A stretch of 64,000 bases of DNA from Patiria pectinifera (lineage: Eukaryota > Echinodermata > Asteroidea > Valvatida > Asterinidae), in assembly GCA_029964075.1 (NCBI GenBank), contig CM057138.1, positions 6,380,932 through 6,444,931 of the forward strand. Direction: 5' to 3'. Positions 50,797-60,900 of this stretch are shown here, one piece after another (within the stretch, counting starts at the first letter, position 1; every line of letters begins with the position of its first letter). A program made the translations under genes and the position numbers. The notes beneath the pieces are model-generated. The model was given only the letters and a program-made list of their open reading frames with translations. It was not told the DNA's origin and ran no database searches.

Positions 50797-51660
50797 TTAA
50801 TTTTGTGCCAGGCACTATTTCGCAGAACCACCTGCTGGCAACAAACATGTCAATTAGACCACCATGACCCAAATTAATAATGTAAGTGTCCGGTATTGGG
50901 ATCCAACGAACATTATTACCGGGAATAATGTATCCTGTTCTAAACATAATACCCATTACCAAGAAGGTAATGAAATGACAGATAATAACGACCAAGAGTG
51001 TCGGGCGACTTTAGGAGCTTGGGTTTGGCTCGGCCAGAACGTACGGTTGGTAGTTTGATCAGGTGAACAAACCAGGGTGACCGTAAGGTCGGAGCCAAAT
51101 TCTGCTAAATGCGCATCAAAAATCTGTTAGATTTATCAAAAATCTGCCAAATTCCCCAGAATTACTAGATATCATGGAAAAAGGAACCTTCCTCCATGGT
51201 CGAAATACACTATAAACACTTAAAATCACATGCAGATTGGTAGTATTGCCTTAATTGAAGATACAAAATATACAATCTAGTCACATAAAGATGTTGTGAA
51301 ATTATTGGTAAATTTCGGGCAAAACGCGGATCCGGCCACGACGAAGTCCGTTTCCCAGTGAACCTCAGCACCTAGACCAGCCAACCTGTCCCATTATGCA
51401 AGGGTTTTACTTTTTGAAAGGATTGAAGCTTTTTGAACCGTGGACACTTGTTTGTACAAATTCACTGTTTTCTGTCAAATAACCATTTTTGCAGAGTTCT
51501 GCCAGAAATCTGACAAAAACTCCATTCTGTCAAATTTTCTGTCAAACTCGTTTTTTAACAAAAATTCTGTCAAAGTTAGCCGAAAATCGGCTAAAACGGT
51601 CACCACGGAACAAACTGTACATTCACCTTGAGTGACGGGACCGACTATCGATGGTTTAAA
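50797..51660 (+). pseudogene. C-type lectin remnant 1, interrupted by a MITE
   Basis: GAWVWLGQN (about 51020-51046) and, beyond a 535-bp insertion, TFTLSDGTDYRWFK (about 51619-51660) match the WLGHND and SWSDGT segments of the neighbouring lectin. There are in-frame stops before the insertion, no signal peptide and no cysteine-rich ends. The flanking text TTTTGTGCCAGGCAC is shared with the region upstream of the intact lectin. A near-identical block lies at 53192-54045. Confidence 0.6.
51073..51607. mobile_element. hAT-like MITE inside lectin remnant 1
   Basis: Begins CAGGGTGACCGTAAGG and ends AAAACGGTCACCACG, flanked by GAACAAAC on both sides (51065-51072 and 51608-51615): an 8-bp target duplication and CAGGG start, as in hAT. 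535 bp with degenerate TTCTGTCAAA / TCTGCCAAAT units inside. Confidence 0.75.
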
Positions 51661-53090
51661 GAGGTTGTGGAATGCTCGAAGACATTTCCGTCATTTTTTG
51701 GGTATATGTAGCCTAAGGTGTGATGAAATAAAAACGACTATTGTTTCTGTCATAAAATGAGTACGCGTCCACCCTTCGAATGGTGCTGTAGGGACAGGGG
51801 GCGAAACCCGTGACTTGAAAAGAGAGGAAACAACAAAAAGAAAACGAAGGCAATTGATTTTCTGCCATATCATAACAATTGACGAGTGTTCTTTAATGCG
51901 GCATCCAGGCGCGGTTCTAGAGCCAATATTTTTTTTGGGGGGGGGGGCTAGCAGGGCGGATCCAGAATTTTTTTTCAGGGAGGCGTGCTGAAATGTAGAC
52001 CGGTTATTTTTTCTGGACACTTAGGCCTCCGAAAATCAATAGGTGGTGGGGGGCCTTGTGCCATATTTTCAATGGGGAGCGCCAATAAAAAATAATCATA
52101 CAATCAGCCACAGTATGTTAACTACAAATGCACCCTTGTCACGACTATTTCTATAGGGGGAGACCGTTCGCACGTCACATTCCTTCTCTTTGCTAATGCA
52201 ATTTTTTTATGGAATTTTTTTGGGGGGATAGACCAAAAAAATGGGGGGGGGGGGCTAAAGCCCATAGTGCCCCCCCCCCCCCACGTAGAACCACCACTGA
52301 CGGCATCGCGGCATATTAAAGTATGTAATGAAGAGTTGCTAAGATTAGAACATTCTTTAGAAAAAAAGGGCGCTCTTTTATTTCTGGATGTTACAAAGTC
52401 AAGGAGTTCTGGAAGTTACAAAGTCAAGGAGTCTGTAGTTTTAAAGATGGTTTGTCCTGTCCCACTCTTTTGCAGTCAATACTTTCAAGTCCCACGGATT
52501 AATGTTGTTTGGATTAGGACCAATGCTAGCTGGCAGTGTAGCAACCCACATTGAAGGGGAGGGTTACTTATACCTCAAAGTATTTGTCTGCGAATTCACT
52601 CACAGTCAAATCCACAGGCAAGTGTAATAAAGCTGCTGTATAACTTTTTAAAAATTCGGTGCCATTGGAATTAGTCCAAAGTCGTTGGTGGTGTTGGCTA
52701 AATTTACTGGAACGTGCACTCATTGACATCGGCCCAAGGGTTTCTATAGTCGTGGCGCACATTAAAAAAATCCCACATATTCCTTGATGACTGTAGTACG
52801 TACTTTAAAAATAATAAACCATCAACGCCTCTGCAATGTTTGTCAGAAGTAGTTTCTACTTTTCGGTAGTATATTTCAGAGGATAATGGAATATGCACCC
52901 TTTTTCATCGCGCCGAGCCAACTGGGTTATTTCACGGTTACGCAGAACATGCCGAAAGTTCACTTCCTTTGAAATATGGCGCGGAACTTTAGCTCATTGT
53001 AAGGCACTAATTATTAATGTCCATTCTTAGATTGTACTCATATGTTTTCCAAAACTGCTATTTAACAGCTGGGATAATGGGGGGGGGGGG
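51661..53090. other. Spacer between lectin remnants, unclassified
   Basis: Several G or C homopolymer runs (51940, 52210, 52240, 52270, 53080). Two overlapping 64-codon minus-strand frames lie at 52568-52898 that I cannot assign; they could be one decayed gene or element. Confidence 0.4.
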
Positions 53091-53191
53091 GCTAAAACGC
53101 CCTGTGCTGGTCCATGTCTGGTACAGGCCCCGTGTATTATGTCTTGAAAATGATGCATGATGACAAGGTCAAAGTGGAACATTCCAGGAGT

Positions 53192-54045
53192 TAATTTTGT
53201 GCCAGGCACTATTTCGCAGAACCACCTGCTGGCAACAAACATGTCAATTAGACCACCATGATCCAAATTAATAATTGGGATCAAACGAACATTATTACCG
53301 GGAATAATGTATCCTGTTCTAAATATAATACCAATACCAAGAAGGTGATGAAATGACAGAAAATAACGACCAAGAGTGTCGGGCGACGTAGGAGCTTGGG
53401 TTTGGCTCGGCCAGAACGTACGTACGGTTGGTAGTTTGATCGGGTGAACAAACCAGGGTGACCGTAAGGTCGGAGCCAAATTCTGCTAAATGCGCATCAA
53501 AAATCTGTTAGATTTATCAAAAATCTGCCAAATTCCCCAGAATTACTCGAAATTATGGAAAAAGGAACCTCCCTCCATGCTTGAAATACACTATAAACAC
53601 TTAAAATCACATGCAGATTATTGCCTTAATTGAAGATTCAAATTACAAAATAAACAATCTAGTCACATAAAGATGTTGTGAAATTATTGGTAAATTTCGG
53701 GCAAAACGCGGATCCGGCCACGACGAAGCCCGTTTCCCAGTGAACCTCAGCACCTAGACCAGCCAACCTGTCCCATTATGCAAGGGTTTTAATTTTTGAA
53801 AGGATTGAAGCTTTTTAAACCGTGGACACTTTTTTGTACAAATTCACTGTTTTCTGTCAAATAACCATTTTTGCAGAGTTCTGCCAGAAATCTGACAAAA
53901 ACTCCATTCTGTCAAATTTTCTGTCAAACTCGTTTTTTTACAAAAATTCTGTCAAAGTTAGCCGAAAATCGGCTAAAACGGTCACCATGGAACAAACTGT
54001 ACATTCACCTTGAGTGACGGGACCGACTATCGATGGTTTAAACAA
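53192..54045 (+). pseudogene. C-type lectin remnant 2, direct duplicate of remnant 1
   Basis: Nearly identical to 50797-51660, including the MITE at exactly the same site with the same 8-bp flanks, so the two arose by duplication after the insertion. Similarity to the lectin upstream region extends further left here (53098-53190, CTGTGCTGGTCCATGTCTGG). The blocks diverge right after the shared text GATGGTTTAAA. Confidence 0.6.
53454..53989. mobile_element. hAT-like MITE inside lectin remnant 2
   Basis: 536 bp, nearly identical to 51073-51607 with the same GAACAAAC flanks, so it was copied as part of the host duplication and not inserted a second time. Confidence 0.75.
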
Positions 54046-54697
54046 AATCAAAAACTATTTTCGTTCTATTATTTAAAGAAATGTCTATAGGAGTCATTAA
54101 AAAGCCCAAAGCCTTTTTCCCACGGGAAGTCCTGTTTATGCTTTATAATACACTGATATTGCCATGTTTTCTGCGGCCCAAAATTTGGAACAAAATTTTA
54201 TCTTCTAAAACAATTTGAAAAAAAAACCCGAAAGCCCCCTTCCAACCAAATCGTGGGTGCGCCAATGCAGTGGACTGGTTCAACGGGCAAACACTCCTTT
54301 CAATACCTGGCTAAAACACTGGCTGGACTCATTTTGCCAGGAAGTAGGGGGTGTCTAAGTACATTCCAGCACCCCCATCCTAAAAGTTATGGGTGCCGCA
54401 TGCAGCCCCCACATCACCCCCCGTTCCCGTGGGCTTTCTAAACAACCATTTCTGTAAGTTGCACCCACAACCTCTACATCCCACAATGGGATTTGTTCCA
54501 GGTGCTCCCGGGCTATTTTTGAGTGTTACCCTGAAATAGATTATAATTCTAAACCGGGGTGTTTTTTTTTCCAGCATCACAAAAAAAAATACAGGCGCTG
54601 GCTTCAGAAGATAAAGAGCAAAGATCGCGCGACGAATAATGACATCAGATTCTAGTCTTTGTCACGAGAGGGCGCCGTACTAGTTAGGAATGGAAAA

Positions 54698-54903
54698 ATG
54701 GCTGCCGACACTGACAACACGAAATTACTCATGCTTGCCATCCTCGCGGTGCAGAAGCTGAGGGAAAATGTGAACAAAACTTTCTCTTCCTTACATGAAG
54801 GGGTTAAAACTAGTACAGAGGATGAGGCCAATGTTGATGGGAAAGTCAAGCATTTTGTCACTCAACTTCACCATAATTTGTGCAGTGTGAACGACTGTTT
54901 CAG
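54698..54903 (+). CDS. MED27: MED27 coding exon 1
   Basis: Residues 1-69: MAADTDNTKLLMLAILAVQK, then the helical HLHHN-type segment ending NDCF. Donor TTTCAG|GTAGGC, phase 2. The AAAATGGCTGCCG around the start also fits a YY1-type promoter-proximal element. Confidence 0.9.
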
Positions 54904-57900
54904 GTAGGCAAAATGATAGTCCGAAAATTTGGGACTCTCAATACTGTGTGTGAGAGTCCCAAAACTTAAGGTATCCATATCATGCAAAAGTTTGTGCTGC
55001 ATAATAAAACCAGTGTGAATCAAATTTGCAAGCTTCTTACTCACTACAGTTTCCTCAATAATCCCCAAAACTTCTGCCCCCCAAAGTTGCTGTTGTGAGC
55101 ATTGCATCACCAAAAATTCAGCTTTTAATTCTAATTTTGCAGAGAGTTATCGAAATCCAAACGTGAGACATCACATTGATGTGTACTGCAATGCATTGTG
55201 CAAAAAAACTCCCTAGCTAGAACATTTTCATCTTGTAGATAAAACAGCGCCCTCTTGTTGATCTGAGTGAATGTAGAATGTTTCATTTTTTAACAGAGGG
55301 CGCTATGTTCATTTGGCTATCAATTAAAAAACAAGGAAGCTGCAAGGCACTTCCTACACCTACCCAGAATACATTGGGAATCACACACCCATTTCCAGAG
55401 CATGGAGATTGACGTGGATGGTTTTTGAACTGCCAAAAACTTGCCTTAAAATTGGATTTAAGGTCTCAAATTTCGCAGGTGACATGCTTGCAACTTTATC
55501 ATTTTGATGTATGTGTTGTGTGGGCATTAATTAGCCTAATGGTGAGTAAAAAAACGTCAGTAGTAATTTTGCACATTTTTATGCACTCGCGGTCTCAGTC
55601 TGGCAAAATGATATAGGCCTAAGGCCCTAGGCCTAGCCTTATTTAGGCCTATAGGCCTAGTACTAGTACTCAGTTATACTAGCCGAGCCAAAAATTGCGA
55701 GCAAGGCAGCGATCGTGTGGGGCCCCTGTTTAGTTTCGATAAAAGTAGAGTCAAGGGTGTTTTTATTAACCCTAACCGGCCTGAATCCTTCAAAATCCTT
55801 TTTGCAAATTGGAGGAATTTGCAGGATTGAGGTTACATGGCAAAAGTGCGTTGCTGATTTCGGAGTACGCAATGTGTCAAGGTCTTGGGCCGGACCTTTT
55901 GTTGTTTATGCTCAGCCGTGCACACATTTAGTCCTTGATTATACTCGACATCCTCCGCACTGCTCCAGGATGTCACTGCCTCTGCCTCAGCCTATTGACA
56001 GACAACGTATAGCCGGAGGATTTTGCAGGATTCAGGCAATGGTCACCCCGCCACGGACAGGGCTCGATTTACCCGGTGCACGCATGCACCAGTGCATGTA
56101 GATTTTTGCTTGTGCACGTAGCTTTTTAACTGAGCATGCACGACGTGCATGTAACTTTTTTAGCCTCCAAAATACTCATTTCATGCATATATTTACCAGT
56201 GAGTGAGAATAAGAATAAAGTTTGTTGAATATTTGACCAGATAGTGTACAAACGTGTTATTTCTTTTATAAATCCATAAATTATTCCTCGCACCATGCTC
56301 GCACAGTCGCAGCAGATTCAGAGTACGAGTATCAAGATCTCGACGTATCATATGCGCCACATGAATTAAGCAGACGGGTAGCTCGGAGGGCTCCGATAAT
56401 TTTGCACGCAAATGACCCTGGGTACTTGTCCAGGATCATTTGTCAGGGTCACTTGTTGGGTTAAAATCTAATTTCTACACGTTCGTATGGGTCTTCATCG
56501 ACGGCAAATTTCGTCGAAATGACACATCCTGAACACGCGGGAAGGCAAATTTTGATTTCTAGGCGAGTACTGAACATATGTACAAAATTATGTATGGCGG
56601 ATCGATTTCGCCATGTTAGGCTTGAGCATGATGGAGTAAAAAAGGCTATGTACTGTACTGTCTGTCGAAAGTTCGATAAATTTCAAAGAGAAAGAATGCC
56701 TTCAGAGAAGCAGACGGGTGGGTTTGTCTTGGTGCATGTAGGTTTTTTGGTCTACATGCACCAGTGCATGCCACTTTTTTTTGGTAAATCGAGCCCTGGC
56801 CACGGACCATATTCAAGAAAAAATGGAGGAATTTGCAGGATTGAGGCCATAAGCTATTTTTCCATGGGGCCAATTGGAGGATTTTGCAGGATTGAGGCTA
56901 CATCCTAGCAAAAAGGCCTAGGGAGTTAGGGTTAATCAAAAATAACCTTTTCAACCTAGGCTAGAGCAGACCCCTCTCAATAAGTTGAATAACGACACCA
57001 TTTATTTTTTTTTAGTAATTTTTTAAACAGTTTCTTTAATTGGGGTACAAATTATGAATACGATTTTTCTGTACGGTTTCCAGTTGGTGCCGTGCGATTC
57101 AGTGCGCCTTGCACGTTCACGGTACATCGTGCGGTGATCGCCATCTTTATTTTCGTTTTGCCTTTTGTCGTCATCATCATTTTAGTTTTTTTACCCCCAA
57201 ATTTCCCTCAAAAATTGAAAACCCTGCCCTTTATTAAAGGGAAAATACAAACATCAAAAAAATAAAACTACCAAATCATTTTGAAATACCTTGCTGGACT
57301 GTTAGTGAATGACAGTGTAAAGCATCCTGTAAAATCATGGCACCTGGTATACTGTCATTTTCAAGAAAAGTGGTATTTTTGTATCAATTTCCAATGCTGA
57401 TCGGCCGATCAGCATTGGAAAAAACTGACTTTTTTTTCAAATACTGGCCCCATTTGACCATCGCACTTGTTTGCAATCGATTACAAACCTATGAACGGGT
57501 ACGAGCCAGCTAGACTGGTTCCCTGACCTTACAATTCCCCAATGTATGTAAACTACTCTGTTTCTTCTTATATGGAGTCAGGGAACCAGATTACAGGAAA
57601 ATGATTGTTTTTCTTGGTTTTTATAGCATTTTCGAACCCAAAACCTCAAAAAAGTCTGTGTAACTATATTTGCTATATATTTCCAACCCCCCAATTCCAT
57701 CCCTTTCCGAAAATTACAGTAAAAGCAAATGATGTATATTCCCTTTAAACTCTCTGACATACCTGTAGGCCCTATGTTCTTAATGTTGCCAACTAGTTTG
57801 GTAGGTCAAATAATTTAAAAGTGGATTTTGTTCCCTTATAGGAACCGGGCCCGTAGATACATGATCGTGCACGCAAATGCAGTTTTTGGTCAACAGCTCA

Positions 57901-60900
57901 AGTATTGGTTGATAGCGCAGGCATCGGTCAATCGAGCAAACATCGGTCGATGATGTAGGACAGGGGTTGCACCATCCGCAGTTTGCGCTGTGCATAATTT
58001 GCGCAGTCGACCAATTACACGAAACGGTATTGCAATCAACCGGAAATCACAGGTGACCAATTGATTGATCATGTAATATTGTGCTGTGCGATTGGTCAGC
58101 CACTGCTTACGTGATCGGATCCACCAACTACGTCTAACATGTATCTACAATGTAGATTTGTAAACATTGTAGATTTGTTAAAAAACGTCAGATTCAAACC
58201 AGCCAACAGATCCCGTTAGCTCGGTGATCGAGTGGTAAGACATCTGCCATGTGTCTGCACTAGAAAGCAGGAGGTCGTGGGTTCGAGTCCCACCCGAGTG
58301 ATTTTTTTCCAACTTTCACTTGGGAGGTAACACACTGAGTATACAGTGTTTAAACGTCGGTGAAGGGCAAAACCTAATTTGATTTGTATCACCCTGACGC
58401 AAAATTCCATCTTATAATAGTTTAGGCCAAAAAAAAAAAGTCTCCGGTTTCTGGTATGGAGCTTGCCCCAAAAGTGGTGCGGCGACGCGGCTTTTTTTTT
58501 TTTTACCTGTTTTTTTTTTTTTTTGGCTTCAAATGTCGGCTGATGACTGCAAATGGTGCCCGACTAAACTTAGTGCAAATATATGGGAGTCCAGAGAGGC
58601 CACATAAATCTTATTCTCGATCATAACCCCTTCTAAAAACACGTTAAAATTCTGCAGCAGCAGAATTCCAGTCAAACCAGTGAGTTTGGCGGTTTTGAAA
58701 CATCATCTTGTATTGAAAAAAAACCTTTTTCATTTTGCCGACGCGCATGGCTACAGCGACGCGCGCGCATACCAGAAACCGGAGACTTTTTTTTTTTGGC
58801 CTTATGCGGTACCGGCTGCTGTGTACATCAGATTCGAACCAGCCAACCGATCCCGTTAGCTCGGTGGTCGAGTGGTAAGACATCTGCACTAGAAAGCAGG
58901 AGGTCGTGAGTCCCACCCGATTTTTTTTTTCCAAGTTTCACTCGGGAGGTAACACACTGTGTTTAAACGTCAGTGAAGGGCAAAACCTAATTTGATGAAA
59001 GTCTGTTCTGTTTCAAAATATACAGCGATCTTGAAAAGCTTACCAGCAACATTGTCAAAGGAAGCCAGGGCAGCAGTTTGGGAGTGACAGGTTTCCTGAG
59101 TTTGGATCCAGTACTCGACAAGACACCCATGTACCAACAAGTACTGCAATCATACAAATGGTGGGCAAAGGTAAATAGAAGGTTATTTCTTATCCAGTAG
59201 TTCAGTTTCTTTCTGCATAAAGCTATTTTCCCTAACAGTTACACAATTTAGTTGCACATACATCATCACCGTTTTGACGAAGTGACGCATCTGTGCACAC
59301 AGATGCAAAACCGAGTTTTGAGAAAATTACATTTGAAGTTGGTGGATTTTTCAATTTGCATTTTTGTGTACATTTCTCCCCCAGAATTGAAAAATATATA
59401 ACTGAGACAATAGCCCAGGCGTTAAATAGCCAAAATAAAATCTCTGTCCGGATGAACACTAACATCAACTGCAAAGAAGCCTTTGAACACTTCATTATGA
59501 CTTTGAAAGACCTTGCCACATATTTTTCGTGAAAACATGCTTGTACTGTTAGTTTTATTCACAACTTTTTTTCCTCATTTGTACAGCTAAAGGAGCATTC
59601 AAGCCATGCCTCTTCCCTGCTGAACTATCATACGATGAGACGATCCACAAGCATTCTTGGCAAGAAGCGCAAGCTGCAGCCGAGCCTGTTAGCTTACAGC
59701 CCACAGTAAGATTGATCTTGACATGAGTGTGAAGAAAAGTCATGCAATTTTAATATTGTGGTGGTTTTAAAAGTAAGAGAGAACTTCAGTTTGCCATTTA
59801 GGATCATTTGTATTTATCCCAAAAATAACCTACCAAATTAATATTTTCTTGGTTTAAAGATCGTATTGGTACTAAACACCCTGAGATATTATTCCGTCCG
59901 GCTTGCTGTCATTTAGAAGATATAAAACAATAAAATGTGGGTGATTTTCATGACTGATCGTTGGAGATAAAGAGTTTTATTGAAGAATCATGCTTCATAT
60001 TAAATTGAAAAGTGATTTTCCACCTTTTTCCCCAAAAAGTGTAATATCCACTGAGCTGAAATTTCAACAGGTTAGGTTTTGAACATTCTTCTTTCGATTT
60101 GGAGTGGTGTTACTATTGGAAACGAACATAATGCACGAAAAGCAAATGAACCTATATTCCTTTTGATGGTAAACTTTAAAAAGGACACAACCTTATCGCA
60201 AAATGATATTGTTTGAGACTTTTATAGTAATTATTTTTAATCGCCTAATATGGAAGATGGAGATTTTGTGTACTTAGAATAAAGGAATGTTAGCAGTTGA
60301 GGCAGGATTGATTGAGCAATATGCTGTAGGCATGGGTGATTCCAGGTCAGAATCGGAATCCTGATTCCATCTGAGGAAGTAATTCCAAGAAGTAACAATT
60401 TTATTCTCTAAAAAATATGTTCCAAACAAATTTTATGTCACTCTATACAGTTGACTTTCATTTGTATACAAATTCAGCTGGACCTAGCCAAATTGTTTGT
60501 TATATCAGAATTTTGTGTTATTGGAGTGCCGGTGTCGTATGAAAATCTGACTCTATGAAAATCAGACCCCTTTTTCCCTATTATTGGTTAATCCTTCGCA
60601 AGTGACAGGTCACTCTCCTATAAATAGGCCAATTTATAGGCTATTATCATTCTTACGCATGCGCAGTACTACCAATAAGTCCATATTTCATGGAGTCGGA
60701 TATTCACACTACACCGGTCCTATACACTGTACACATAAATGCTAAGGTGGGACCAAGGTTTGTGTTTGCTATAACTACAATTTGTATTTAACAAGAGAGT
60801 TGACAGTATTGTGGCAAATGATCATTTTTACGAGATAGAACAACTTTTAATCACATTTTGTGTTCAGAGATGCTAGAAAAATCAAGAAGAAAATGCTGTT

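Noticed and set aside
52568-52898. Two 64-codon minus-strand frames (one containing SEFADKYFEV)
   Set aside because: They overlap in different frames and I recognise no family. They could be one decayed gene or element, but that cannot be supported here.
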